Positions 10,401 through 24,058 of a stretch of 64,000 nucleotides of DNA are shown here, piece by piece (within the stretch, counting starts at the first letter, position 1; every line of letters starts with the position of its first letter). The translations under genes were made by a program, and so were the position numbers. The stretch comes from Tyto alba (lineage: Eukaryota; Chordata; Aves; Strigiformes; Tytonidae): positions 32,853,518 through 32,917,517 of the forward strand of contig NW_024881313.1 in assembly GCF_018691265.1 (NCBI RefSeq), given 5' to 3'. The notes beneath the pieces were generated by a model. The model worked only from the letters and a program-made list of their open reading frames with translations, made no database searches and was not told the DNA's origin.

Positions 10401-13400
10401 AATCTTTAAGCACATTGGCTGAATGCACCAGATGCTGGAGGTGACCTAATTTTGTTATTATTAAGGACAAAATTCTGTTTACTTTACACAGATCAGTAAG
10501 CCCATTGATTTCCTCAGAACTGTTGATATTTAGGTGAGTGGAAGGCTGGGATCTGTGGTGAGTGGGTAATGCTTGTGGAATGATCACATCTATGAAAGTC
10601 TCTGAGAAAAGCACCCACACTACAAACTCAGGGTTATCTCACATCCTTATTGATGCAGCCAGAGGAATTAAAAGTGACAGGACTTCCCTAGATTTAGCAG
10701 GGTTCCCTCCAGCTGAGACATTAAATGATGCTTGCTACTAAATACCATTTACTGAAGGTACCTTCCAATTCAAAATACGTAGTTAATAGTTGGAGATTAG
10801 GAGGGAATTCCCAGTGAATAATCAGTGCCACTGCCTACGTGGGCATCCAAGTAGTATCTGCTCTTGGGGACAGGGTGAATGGACTTACATTGTGAATCTG
10901 CATGTAGATCTTTTGAACCTTATAGCTGGCAGAAAAGGGAGAGGAGGTGGCTCAGGAGGTGTTTTTGCTGGGCATACTTAATGAATGAATGAGATTTTCA
11001 GTCTGCAGGGTAGGTGGAGCTGCTAGGTTAAACAAGGATTGAGGGAACACATATACTCACTGTATATATATATCAACACTGAAAGCTCTGCTCGGTTGCC
11101 AGCCAGACTGCTCAGTAAGTGTGCAACCTGTCAAGGCAATTTCTAAAACTCAGGTAACCATCACTTAAAATTCATTTAACATTCATCACCTCCAGCCCAC
11201 ACTTTTTACATCCAGACGTGCTTTTTGAGCACACTTGCAGACCACCCGCTCCCCTCCTATAACAACAAAATGTTCAGATACCAACACAGTCAAAATTCAC
11301 AGACTGTGAGGTTGTTCTCACACCCTCAGCGCCCATCCACACTTCTGAGTCTCACTCATTCCAAAACCGAGGTTTTCAGAGATGAGCAATATCAGCACTG
11401 TGATAGACTCTCATGATGCCCCCTCTCTTGCTCGAGTGTCCCATGGTGTTAGGACTGTCATTTTGGGAGCGGAGAGGGGGAATGCCGAACCAGAGCTCTT
11501 AATGGACATGCACAGGCTTTTGTGAAACTCATCTCTTTGTCTAATTCAGCCCATAAAGGCTGTTTCAGGTGCAGGGTAGTAACTCCAGTTGGGAGGAAGG
11601 CTGAGTGATTCCCTCTCTCTCCGGTGGTCCGTGACAGCACGTATTTGGGGCACAGGCAGTCACAGTTCAAAGCATCCCAGCTCAGGCCATGGGCTTGAAT
11701 CATGATGCCTCATATCCCACATAAGCATTTGAATTGCCAAGTGGCTGGCTATTCTCGGCAGCTCTCTCTCAGGTTTCTTATGTTGAAGCTGGTTAATAAT
11801 AGCATATTCACTGGAGCATGGCTTTACCTGAGGTTTTCTAACATCCCAGCCAAGTGCCACAGCAATGGAAAGATGGAGTCAGCCTTTCTTTCCCAGTAAC
11901 ATGTAATTACTTACTGCAAAGTGGAGCAACTCCTACTGACTGAGAAGCAGGGACTAATCCCACTATGTGTTAGTAGGCCACTCAGCAGGACTGTAGGAGT
12001 ACGTCAGAGCAGGAACAAGGAGCATCCAAGTGTCCCATGTCCCCAGAGTGTCCCAGTGACTGACCTGTTTGCCAAACTGGGTTCTCTTGCTCCAGTTGCT
12101 TGTGAGGAACCTTGAAAAGTCTCTCTGTCCTGAGGCAGAAATGAAAACAATGAGTTGAAATCCTCTTGTCTTTTTATTTGTATGACTGGAAAGCTATTCT
12201 TCATCCAGCCTCTAATGGCAGGTCCCACTTGGTTTAGGCCATGTGAGCTTTCCTTTAGGAATTGTCACCAATTGTGTAACTTCAGTGACATAACTAAAGT
12301 ATTGTTTCATTCTGCAATAGGAACAAAGCAGAACAATAACAAAAGCTGCTCAACACAGCAGCCTCTTTGCATATCCGTCTTGCCTAGAGCAGAGTCCTCT
12401 CTTATGTAAACCCTGTGGTGTCTCAGTCCCTGTGTCGCTTGAATTTGGCTACAATCTATTACACAGCCAGCCTAAAGGGAGGATGGACTCCGGTACCTCA
12501 CATTACTGTGTATGTCTCAGTAAATGGACTGCCAGGAGTGTTTATCTGTCTTCTGCCCAACACGAATTAACTCCTGCTGGAATTAAACCCTTCGTTCTTG
12601 CATAGCCAAAACCATGATCATGGACAAAGGACCAGATGGAACATAACTTAATAAAGTCTTAGGGCAACTTCCGCATCATTCACTGCTGCAGTTAGAGTTG
12701 CACTCTGTGTAAATAAATGAAATGTAAATAATTTTATTGCTTCTTTCATACCTTAAGGGACAACATTAATCATCTGTGTAATTTCAGGGGAGTCAGCAGA
12801 GTTATGCTAGGTGTCATATTGGCTTTTAGTCAAAAGTGCTTTGCAGTGAGTAGTTATGACAGTAATGCAATAACTTGGAGCCTCCCTCAGGGTGTACTGC
12901 CCTCATAAGACATCCACAGTTTTCATTTATTACCCCAGTGATAGCAAATACTTAACACATAAATACACCAGCACCTGTGATCTTCTTTACCTGTGGTCAG
13001 TCCCTGAGACGTAAATCTTTCTCTGGACTCTGATGGACTTGGTCTCTGCAGGTTGCTTACAAACCACAACAGAAAATTATCCATATTTCTGATTTTAAAA
13101 AAAAATGTTTAAAAATATCAAAATGTGTTATGCTTCAGGGAGTACATGGTATCCTGCAGTTCTGTCAATCATAGAATAGCAGGCCTATAGAAAAATAATA
13201 AGAAACTGTGTGTGGGAAGACTAGGTAACTCTAACTTAATACATTAGCTTTGGCAATCAAAGCTGCCAATGAAAACTATCAGGACTCTGCCAGGGAGACA
13301 GATGGCACAATGACAGCGAATGGATGGGTCTCTAAAACTCAATTACCAGACCCTTTTTCCATATGCCAAGTCGTGGAAGAGATTTGTTTATTTTGAGCTT

Positions 13401-13763
13401 TATGCATTTTGGCAGATAATTTGCATAGGTGTGAAGCTATAGGAAAGGTTGTGATAGTGTTAGGCTGAACATGTTTTTTTCTGTTGTGTGTTGTTTTCCA
13501 GGTTAGCTTTCTGTTTCCTTGCAGGTGGTAGGTTTCTGAGCTTTTATTTACATAAATCCATCCGTAGTCTGCAAATGTTCTCTCAGAACTCCAGAGGCAA
13601 AATGTTTTAAGATCCATTTACCATAATAAGGAGAGAAATCACTCTAAACAGTTTTCCAGGCCAGAACTTTTTCAACATTTTTTTTCTTATACATCTTTCC
13701 ATCCCCATTCTGCTCCCTTTGACTCCTTGGCAGTGTGTTCCCATGCCTATGTCTTCCTTGGTT
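10401..13763. other. Intergenic, no gene recognised
   Basis: This is mostly unique AT-rich sequence with a short TA run at 11060-11072. Short open frames on both strands have no recognisable product. No RNA gene is evident. Confidence 0.5.
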
Positions 13764-13811
13764 GGAGTACCTTATCCCCAAACCACCGGAGTACCTTATC
13801 CCCAAACCACC
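13764..13811 (+). repeat. 24-bp perfect tandem duplication
   Basis: Two adjacent identical 24-bp units beginning GGAGTACC and ending AAACCACC lie about 120 bp before the large pentamer tract. The perfect identity suggests a recent slippage or duplication event. Confidence 0.95.
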
Positions 13812-13930
13812 ATTGACTTTAGCATTCAAGACTGGTTTTCTGATTATAACAAACTGGCAGTACGTGCAAAAATGAAACCACTGATGCGTGTCATCAGATG
13901 ATGTCTTCAGTGGGAGATTTCTCTCCTCCT

Positions 13931-14205
13931 CTCCTCTCCTCTCCTCTCCTCTCCTCTCCTCTCCTCTCCTCTCCTCTCCTCTCCTCTCCTCTCCTCTCCT
14001 CTCCTCTCCTCTCCTCTCCTCTCCTCTCCTCTCCTCTCCTCTCCTCTCCTCTCCTCTCCTCTCCTCTCCTCTCCTCTCCTCTCCTCTCCTCTCCTCTCCT
14101 CTCCTCTCCTCTCCTCTCCTCTCCTCTCCTCTCCTCTCCTCTCCTCTCCTCTCCTCTCCTCTCCTCTCCTCTCCTCTTCTCTCCTCTCCTCTCCTCTCCT
14201 CTCCT
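13931..14205 (+). repeat. (CTCCT)n pentanucleotide tract, about 55 units
   Basis: Fifty-five pentamer units run in register with a single variant unit (CTTCT) near 14176-14180, and imperfect polypyrimidine shoulders extend to about 13918 and 14218. The plus strand is pure pyrimidine and the minus strand pure purine across about 300 bp, an arrangement able to form intramolecular triplex DNA. Open frames through it (Arg-Gly-Glu-Glu or Leu-Ser-Ser-Pro repeats) are trivial consequences of the repeat and are not genes. Confidence 0.98.
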
Positions 14206-14218
14206 CCTCTTTTCTTTC

Positions 14219-17200
14219 GTCTCATGCTGTTGGTTGCTGCCTTCTTCCCTGCAGATTTCTAAACAGCCACAGCCACATCTCTACCTGCCAGAGGAAGCAC
14301 TGACATAGTTGTGCCACTTTCTCAGCTTGGGTATTGCTGATGAGTGTCTCACATTCATATTCATATGCTGTTTCCTTCCAGCTGTGGAATATTTTCCTCC
14401 CCCTGATTATTCAGTGTATCTTTACGTTTCTCTGCCCCTGCCTGCCCAGGTCACATAGATCAGCAGAACTGCTGTTAATTTAAGTAAGGTAAATTCCTGG
14501 TATTTTCAAACTGTGCAACATGGCAGGTCATTAGAGAAAATGGGAAAGTTGTGGAAATTTATTTATATTTCATATCCATGTAGCTATTTAAGTGAATGAG
14601 AAGCTCATACAAATGAGAGGAATTATTTACAAATTAGAAAATTGGGAGGACATGACCACATGTTTTCTTTCTGCAACTAAAATGAGTCTGCTCCCATGCT
14701 TGTGCAAGAAAACTGTTTGCAAATGTCTCCCGTAGGCTGACAAAGAGCTCACCTCTTGATCGCAGGCAAGGCTGCAAACTTTTCCAGCTATTTGAACAGA
14801 GACAGCCATTTTTAAAGGATCCCAAACATAATTTCTCTCATAGAATTTGGCAGTATCATGCTACAAATACTTTATTTTGGTTCCCTCTACTGCAGCAGGC
14901 ACCTGATCAAGCAGTGTCTTCTTGCTACTGCTATAAAATTCTATGGACCCTTGGGATGAAAGCGGTTGTATAAATGTGTCTAAATGTCTCTCTGTTTTTT
15001 CACAGGGATTTTTATTACTAGCATCATTATTTCTGACAACCAGTATTCACTACTTTGACACCAAAATGTTGCCAGACCTTTCTTAATTGTCTAGCAATAC
15101 ATTTTATTATAAAATAGCTGGTATTTTTTCAGTCTCCTCGTCTGTGAGTCAAGGCTGGTAGGCTGTACCTCAGAGGTGGTGGCCGAGAGGTTTGTGAGCT
15201 GCAGCAGCTCACCAGCAGTTCATGTGCAGCTCCCACACTGGGGACATGACGTGTGACACTGGGAATTTGCTCAAGCAAGAGCTGGTGGTGGGAAAAATGA
15301 TCCAGCAAGAGCAGCTGAGGGCAGCATTTCTGTGTTACGCTGGGGTACAGCTCTGTGCCCACCACTGCCTTGTCCCACAGTAAAGCCACCAGGCTCAGAG
15401 GGAGCTGCTGGCATCTGCCACCAGTGAATTTCTCCTTTTTCTTCAGATCCCTCTCTTCCACCTTTCTTCAGGTGCCTCCAAGTAGATGCAACGTATTGTG
15501 TAATTCTTGTCCCATCTCCCTGTGAACATTTTAGTATGTGACCTGAAAGGGCAAAGGACCTGGCTGACCATGTTAAGCTGGTGGCTTCTGTAAATTAATT
15601 TTCTGTAGTTCCTTTTTCTACATCTTCTGTGGTTACCTTCTTCTTTCATGTTCCAATCTACCACAGTGGGTTCAAACTCAGCTACTAAAGGAACCAAAAA
15701 AGTGACTTCCCTATCAGAATTCCAGCGTAAAGTTAGTAAAAGTCTTCCATTTTGATACCACTGAATTATTCAGGGTCTCATATGAGCATACTTCATGGGG
15801 CATCTTCATTAAAGAAGTTATTATCCATCTGCACAGAAGATGGCTTATATATTACTTTAAAAACTGAATCTCATTTTGGAAACAAAGAAATCACTACGTT
15901 TTTAGAAAGGACTCCTCATCTGACCTCACACCTTCAGAGCTTTCTGGGCAGACTGTTGGTGTCCTTCCTCCTCTACATGTTCCACCATCTTCACTGTATG
16001 CTGATGCCTCTCCTTTCTTCTATGCTTTATTGAGCACTAGAATAGGTAACATGGTCACCTTTTAAAACGTCACCACTAGCAACTGATTTGGCAGCAGGGT
16101 TATAAATGTAATTTTGCAACTATGATCAGTAATTCAGTAGAAGAATGAGAAAAAAAACACTTAACATGTTTTAAAGCCTTTTTTTTTTTTTCCCCCAACA
16201 TTCACACATACAGCATCTCCTGTTGCTTAGCTTTGACTCCTAGCACTATTCTCAGCCTTGAAGAGCTGCCCACACACATGTGTACTCCCCATCCCTTCGG
16301 TTTTGGTCGCACTCCAGCCAGTCTGGCTGCCAGTGCTCTGTCCTTCTCCTGCCATCATCCCTTCTGCAGCATGGCCACACCTCGATGGGAGTCTGTAACT
16401 GGAGCCCAGGGCTCAAAACGTTGTGAGGAAGATGCACAAAGACAAATGGCCTCTGCCCCACTGCATGTTCTCTGTTTCAAGGTTTTCTTGCAGCTTTTCT
16501 GGCTTTATGACAGCTGTGACTGTAAGGAACCATAAATCCCAATGTCCTTGCCCCAGATAATCCCTCCTGCCCAGTAAGAGGCACGCCCCATTAAACACCT
16601 CATTACAGCCTCAGATTAATGACAAGTGTTACAAAAGAGCACCATGGGTCATGGAGAACCACAGGGGGTTCATTGGGATACATCTTGCAAACAATTACTG
16701 ATAAACACCCAGCTGGACTGTTTTACACAGGTGGGGTTTAGTGCAAGGGCTTGGGTTGTGTAAACAGAGTTGGCCATCAATATGCCTAGCATTTATTATA
16801 AAAATTGATGGCAGCTACTTTCTGTGAGCATCAGTGAAATAGGTGAGGAAATAGATTTTCTTAAGCAATCTATGGCTTTGGGTGCCTCTCTTCCATTCAT
16901 CTCAGGAGGATTATTATTTTAAACTGTAACAAGATTTTTTATAAAACTGAAATGTCTAAAATGTAGGTATCTAAATCCTCTGTACTGCTTAGTAAATCTC
17001 AAAAATACATCCCTATCTAAATAAAGTTTTATTTTCTTTATCTGAATAATAATATTCCTATAGTAGCTTTTACATCCTTTATTCTTTCAGAGTCAAGAGA
17101 GACGTGGGGGAGATTTTGGTGTACAAAAGCAAGACCTAACAGTCTCCAAGGTATGTTCAGTAAGCAATCAAGTCAGCATATTATGAGAAATTACCCTCTG

Positions 17201-20200
17201 CAAATTGAGATGCAGTAAATGATGACATATACGCTTCTGGTTTTGTCAGCTTAATGCAGAGAGTTAGATTTACCTCCCTGCACGGCTCTCTTTCTTCCCT
17301 TGCCCTGAGCCAGAACAGGAGTATGCACACAAAACCAGTGAGGGTATGTAACCACTTGATATTTAGCAACTGGATTATATATGAATGTGTGAGTCGACTC
17401 CCGGCGTGTAGGAGAGCCACGTGGTAGCCAGGCTTTTCTGGGGAGGGCGGCTCTTCGTGTATCCTCTGATGGACCTAAATATTTGCATTGATTAGATCCC
17501 AGTTTGCTGCTTTTATCATTTAACTGTTATGAGCACTGTATGAATCATAAATTATAAGCATGTACATATAAAGCATAAAATCTGTAGAGCGCTCCAACGA
17601 GCTGGTGTATATGTTAGCCATTGGAATGTGCCCAGTGAGTAATTTTTTACATGGACTTATTTCAGGAACGCATCCTCATTCATGACTGTGTTTAATTTCA
17701 AGTATGTGCTTTAGTCCTATCAAAATGAGTGGGGTTTGAGGATATGCTTAAAGCTAAGAATGTTATTTTGGAGCATCCCTGACTCAGAGACAAAGCTTGA
17801 GAAAATTGTCACAAAATATAGGAGGCAAAAAGCTTAGACTGTAGAGAAATGGAACTATGGAAACGTCCCTCCCTTTTTAGGAATTTATCCAGTTGTCTGA
17901 GTGCAAGCAACACTAAGGAAAATACTACACTGCACATTTAGAATGAGTTAAATCAATTGATGACTATCCAGTCACAGAGAAAAATAATGTAATTGTAACT
18001 CTGAGCAGCGAAATGGTTCTGCCTAATAGTTAAACATCAGTAAGCGCCACTGTGTCAAATAAAATGCAGATCTCATTATCTGTTTGTTATGTGCATCGTG
18101 AGATAACTGTTCAAGTTGAAAAGTATAAAAATTTGATTTAATTCACTGACATTTTTGATACAAGAGGGTCAGGTTAGTCTTGTAACAAATAACAGCTTGG
18201 GGCATATGGAGAGGAGTGTAATTGAAGATAAGGCTCTAGCAAGATGAGTGGAAAATGTAATAGAGTTCAAGGATACATTAAACAAATGTATCCTGGCCTT
18301 CACACTGTAATCACCTAAGTGTGCCATAAGGCAAACAGCAAATGTAATTGACTCCCTGAAGGAAGATCATTACAGCTTTGGTGCTTGCTGTCTCATGCCA
18401 CGTTTTCTTCCATTTGCAACACGGAGAATTCAGACTTGGCAAGTTCTGGGACCCTGAGGCCGCTATAATTTATATAGGGAACTCAGCAAGCTCTAAATAA
18501 ACCCTGAGAAGTTTTCAGTGGCTTCTTTGAAGGTTAAACCTGTATCTGTCAGTGTCTACTGCAGTGTCATAGATTAAAAATTACTAACATTGACACGAAT
18601 ACAGCAGAAGCCTCAGTGAAGAAGGTGGAGGACGGTCCTTTAAGCACATAGAAGAGTTAACAAGTTCAGGCTCTAGTATACCCAAACCAAAAGAGGCAGC
18701 TTCTTTGTAGTCAGGTGTCCTGGAGAGGTTCAATGTGATCACATTTTCTTGTGTGTGGTATGGCCGTTGTTTCTTTTCCCCAATTCCTGGGCGGTTGCAA
18801 CCATATCTGACCGGGCTGTAGAAGCATCAGGGATATGGTAGGGGTGAAAGACCTTCCTAGACACTGAAGGAGCCACACTGTGAACATAAACCTTATTTGG
18901 CCTCAGCGAGTTCACGGAGGAATTGGACCTTGAGACATAAATTGATTGTAGGCTTTCCTCGTTCAGAGAACTATTTGTTCATATTGAGGGAGCTTCAGCA
19001 TATCACAGAGCATCTTTCAAGTAACTAGAACATTTAGGGACTTACAGAGCCTTTATTTCCCTGAAAGACTTCTGGAAGCAAAAAAAGAGAGTTAGAGCCA
19101 GGGCTGGCCCAAGAGTATAAGCAGTATGCCTGCATTCATCCTGAGCTTAGCTCTAATGAGAGAAGTCTTGACAGTGAGACCTGTTTCTTTTGAATCCCAA
19201 CTCCCAGTTAGTACTGAGTAGTTGAGATCATTAAACCAAACTTACTCTAGATACCCAATCAATAATTCTAATTTTTTTTGCATTGAAGAGTGGCAATTAG
19301 GGACTTAAGTAACAAATGTGTTACTTCATAATGTTTTCTGCTTGGCATACTAAAGAGGCAGAGTGTTTTAGATATCAATCTCTAATTAATTAATCAGTCT
19401 CCAAGGTCATGTTAAAATTATTGATTGGTTAGGAGCAGCAGTGGATTCTTCATCTCTTGATGCCTTCAGATCAAGATTCAATATCCTTCAGGAAGTTCCA
19501 CGGTGACTAATCAGTCACTCAAGACACTCAGCTCAGAGCAAGAGTATTTTGGATGAAATTTAAGGGCATATTTTAAGAAAGGCTGACCAGAAGATCTACT
19601 CGTTTCTTCTGGCCTCAAGGCTGTTAGCAGAATGCCCTCAGAACATATTTTTCTAGAATGTCAGTGTAAGTTCTTAATTTAATTTGAAAAAATATGAGAA
19701 ATAGAAATCAGGTTTTTTCCACAAAAAAAGAACATGGTAGTCCAACCTAGCAAAAATCACTTCTTGTCTGCATAGTACAGTAACATCCACGTGTAAGCAC
19801 TGGGAGCCTCCCAAAGCTGCAACCACAAATGTGTGACAAATTAAATCAGCTTCTCTGTTCGTACTATATCATAGGCAGGTAAGTATGTAGTCCTCTGCGT
19901 CTATGCTTAAGGATGTGCAGGCACATGTCCTTTGGCTAGCCTGAAAATGCTGCTCAAAGTTTCAGCATTCGGGAAGGCCATAAAGCATGAATGTGCTCCC
20001 AGACTGGGGCTGTTTTTAGAGAAAAACAAGGGAGTGATCAATTCTGCTCCCTGTGTTCCATGTGAAAGGTTAACTAAGTAACCTTCTGGCCTTACACTCT
20101 GTAAGTTGGAGGAACTGCTCTGAAGATGATGGAGTTGCTGTGAATTTACATCAGCCAGGGAAAGCTTCCTGGCAGAAATATTTTTCACTGGTTTTAGCAC

Positions 20201-21622
20201 TAAGACCCCATGGCTACATATGAGTTTCTCTGGAGTCACAGGCGTCCAGACAGGCTTGTGCAGCAGCTGCTGTCTCTCACTCTGCAAACCCTGAGTTACT
20301 GCCATGCCGAGCCAGCACCAGGCTGACTGAGTCAGGAAAATTACCTGTGGAAGAACCAACCGTTTTCAATAGGCTGTTCTCAGCAAGGTCAGTGTGGGTC
20401 ACCCCTGAGGCACTGGAACTTCTGTGTGAGCATAGCAGTGAAAAAAGTGCAGAGGCAGAAATGAGCGGCCAGAACCAGGGTCTTTGGGTGGTTTAAGTCA
20501 ACTTAATTGAGAATGCAGGTTGGAGGATCTAAGTTAGCAGCGGACAACTCCTCCCATCTCAGCAGTGTGGAGCTCTCTTTTATGCTACTTCAGGCCTTGC
20601 ATAAATCCAGGCTCCAGGAACTAGACCAGACAATTAGTTCTCAGTGACTTTGGCCCCATGTCGGTAAGATCACAACCTGTTTGAAAGGAGCAGTGGAAGT
20701 ACAGCAAAACAGAAGCATAGCAAAAACCAACCAACCAGCCAGGCTGCCGTGGAACGGAGGGAGGAAACCTGCCCCTCTTAGCAGCAGCAGCCAGCGGCAG
20801 AATAGCGCAGGATAGCACAGCTGTGATGTGATGCCACCTCCTCAGGCAAGCGTCTTCTGTCCGTTCCTCTTTCCAGATGAGTAAAACAAACATTTAACTT
20901 TCTGGATAACATAGAGAAAGAGAGCGATCTGATGTAAAGGTTTTATCAGCACAAATTTAGGATTTTTATTCTACTCATAAACACAAAGTCATAAATGAAT
21001 AATGGAGATCATTTCAGTGACGTACCCAGACTCACTCTTCATACTGTTCTGTAACATGCTCTGGAATGCCACCAGCTTCAGTTGCCTTCTTCTGCTTTTA
21101 TGCATTAATAATGTAAAAATAAATACAAGTGTTAGCATCCTTTGAATCACATAATAAAGATTTGGCACAAAAAATGTCAAATTTGTTCCTTTCTCGAAAA
21201 ACTCGTTTTAGTAACTCCAGGTTTCATTAAGTTTTTTCAAGCCTGCACGAATGAAAGCCCAGGCTTAGAGGAAAATTTCCATTTTCCATTGTTTGGCTGC
21301 CACTAATATACCCCAGTGGAAAGCCTGTAAATGAAGGAAATCTCGACAAGCTACAAAGAAGGGTGATAGAGATAATTACCCACCACATTTCACAAACATT
21401 TCTTCTCAAACTCAGAAAATATACAGGAATTGGCGAATACCTTAGTAGGAGTGGAAACAAAGACTTCTCCTGAGATGCAAAGAATGGAGCCTATAAACAA
21501 CAGTATCACCTTTTATTTGTAGCAAATTATTTGTTCTTGCCCAGAGCTCTGGCAGGACTTGCATTCTTCTTTCCTGGTACATTATAATCAGGACCAGAAC
21601 TCACAAAGAAAGTATTATAATG
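14219..21622. other. Intergenic, unique AT-rich sequence
   Basis: No exon, RNA gene or clear transposon is recognised. The part at about 17480-18560 is rich in TAAT/ATTA homeodomain-type cores and looks like single-copy, possibly conserved, noncoding DNA. That reading is impressionistic and needs alignment. Confidence 0.4.
18270..18294. repeat. 10-bp perfect inverted repeat with 5-nt loop
   Basis: AGGATACATT and its exact reverse complement AATGTATCCT are separated by AAACA. The hairpin lies inside the unique intergenic stretch around 18 kb. No poly-T terminator or precursor-like long stem accompanies it, so a microRNA is not supported. Confidence 0.8.
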
Positions 21623-21652
21623 TTATATATATATATTTATATGTATTTATAT
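21623..21652 (+). repeat. AT-rich microsatellite
   Basis: An imperfect TA/ATTT tract of about 30 bp lies in intergenic DNA. Confidence 0.85.
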
Positions 21653-23845
21653 AAAAAAGTATGTATGCATCTATCTAGAAAATTAATATAGGGAGGGTTA
21701 GTAGTAGTTTGAGGGAAAGAAAAAAGAATCAGCCTCATTTACAGAACAGAAGACTTAGATCACATATTAGGGAAAACTTTCTAAGCATAAGGAATTTTTA
21801 CAACACTAGAACAAGGTATCGGGAAGGTTGTGTAGATGTTATCATTGGAATTTTTAAAGGAGAGGGATGAACTAGGGGTTCCTCCTGCTCTCCCCCATCC
21901 ATGCTGGCACCTACTTTCAGCTGTATGCGTGAAGACTGTAGTTTTGAAGATCCCCACATCAGTCTGCATAATTAACTCCTTTATTAGCTAGAAACTACTA
22001 TGCAACCTTCCCAGTAGACCTACTTCAAGCAGGCCCTGTAATGATGAGCTGCTATGTTACTTACACTTGTTGGAGAAGATCTTGGAGCAGGAGTGGCTTT
22101 AGGCAAGTGTAACTAGTGCAATTACACCATGTACCATCCTGCTAGCTATTTTGATAAAGGCATACTCAGATACCGCTTAGGGCTGCCTTTTTATCCTTGA
22201 AATGTGACATAAAACATCTCATTCACCTTTCCCTGTGGGCTTACATGCCAGACACATTCCTTAGTAGGCAATAGGAAGGAGGATATCTCATCCTTTAATA
22301 TTATGTCTCACTTCTGATAAAAAATGCCCTTACGTTAGATGTGCTAATGAGAGCATTCTTCTCCTCCTCCTCTCATTTATGCACAGTTACTGTAACGGTA
22401 CACCTTGTTACCTAGCACTTGCAAAACATTTTGTAACTATTATATTAAAAAAGGAAACCGTCAAGCAAATGACAAGGCATTCTCAGTGCAGTTCTGGAAC
22501 TGGAAGAGAATTAAAAATGAAACTATCTGTTCCAAGAGAGCATTTTAGGATTCAGTGTTGTAGTACAGATATAAAAAAAGGTTTTAATTTTAAATCATAT
22601 TCGCCATTGCAGCTAGTCCACCTGAAGGAAAGAGGAAAAATGCATAGACAGTTCATGCCAAAGCAGAGCCCTTTATGTACGTGTTTTGCATATTTTGGTT
22701 CAGATTATAAAACTAGATTCTTATTCATGTTAAGAAATCAGTATGGTGAAAATGCAGAAAGCATGCCTTCTGTGACTTTTCAGAAACTTTCAAGACACAT
22801 TGAAACTATCATCAGCTTTCTGTAAAAAATTGGGTACTTTGTGAAGATGAATTTTATTGGAAAAGTAACATCTAGAGAGCCAGCTGCTACCAAACAAGTA
22901 TGTATTATTAAAAAAGGACTCGGAAAGCCTTCTGCTCACTGGAGTAAAACAAATATACAATTTAATATAAGCTCTGAATTTAATTAACTGCAAGGAAAAA
23001 AAAAATCAAACCATTGTTTTTTCAGTTGTAATTATGCCTAAATATGATACTGTAAGTGCATATGAATTTTTCATATAATCATTTGTGCACACAAATAAGG
23101 CATTTATGTAAGCAAAGACTAATTGTCTGCACAAATCTTGTCAACTCAGTGGGCTTTCCCTATGTGCAAGCAACGCTTGATTTAAAATAAAGATCACTTT
23201 ACAGCTCTTCTGGAGCTTCTATGTTCCAACTTCTATGTACGGAGCTCTCATTGTTAAGACGTATTAGATACTGTGCTTGGTGTGTTTATAGTACAGATAA
23301 TATGCTGTTCAGATGATCGTGGACTATGGTGATGTGCATATCAGTCTATTCACTAGAGTAACTAAGCACAGAAATAAACTCATATTAAGCCGTAATTGAT
23401 CTCTGAGTAGTTGCTCCCGTGCAATTACACTGTTGTGGCTGCATCAGAGCAGAGACTGCACTTAAAGTGAGAGTCCAATCTGGGACGTTTCTTGGGTAGA
23501 TTAAGGTTCTGTCATGCGCTCAGCACCTCTGCAAGAGTGAAGTTCCTTTGAACTCATCTCATCCCTGCGTGTTGTGATCAGACCTACCGACAGTCGCTTG
23601 GCATGACACACGAGCGTGCCACCATGGGACTGAGCATCCCATGTTACATGACGGGCGCAACGCCGGCGATGTGACAGGGAAAGACTGAAAACCCTCCTGA
23701 AAGAGGATGAAATTAATGGGGAGCATGAATACTGCTAGAATAAAATAGGCCATTCCACATTCTGCAGCCCAAGCGAGATGAGACTGCTGCTGCTGCACAC
23801 CTCCAGGCCCAACCAGTAGCAAGGCTGAACATGTATTCCCAGCCA
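21653..23845. other. Intergenic, no gene recognised
   Basis: AT-rich sequence with one plus-strand open frame of 148 codons at 22379-22825 that has no recognisable domain and no splice or promoter context. I treat it as chance. Confidence 0.45.
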
Positions 23846-24058
23846 GCACACACACACACAAGCACATATATACGCTACAGACATACATAAATATATATAT
23901 GCATGCCCTGCCACACACATCACAGACACACTCAGTGCACTCACACCAACATGGACAGCACCAGTGGCCTTATCCTCCTGCCTCTTTGGCTGGACAGTAT
24001 GGAAGTCCACTAGTGAAAATATATATATATACATATATACGCATATATATATGTACAC
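23846..24058 (+). repeat. CA/TA alternating purine-pyrimidine cluster
   Basis: A (CA)n run at 23846-23860 passes into TA-rich alternation up to about 23902, and a second block of TATA/CATATA alternation covers 24018-24058. Together they form a region prone to Z-DNA or cruciform extrusion and replication slippage. Confidence 0.85.

Noticed and set aside
13644..14308. Open frames of 124-193 codons across the pentamer tract
   Set aside because: They are pure translation of (CTCCT)n on either strand, a repeat without stops, not genes.
18270..18294. MicroRNA hairpin
   Set aside because: A 10-bp stem with a 5-nt loop is far too short for a microRNA precursor.
19907..20359. 150-codon minus-strand frame
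   Set aside because: No recognisable protein family and no supporting signals; likely chance.
20440..20640. Possible LTR fragment
   Set aside because: No terminal TG..CA pair, target-site duplication or second copy could be found by eye.
22379..22825. 148-codon plus-strand frame in intergenic DNA
   Set aside because: No domain, no promoter or splice context, and ordinary AT-rich composition.
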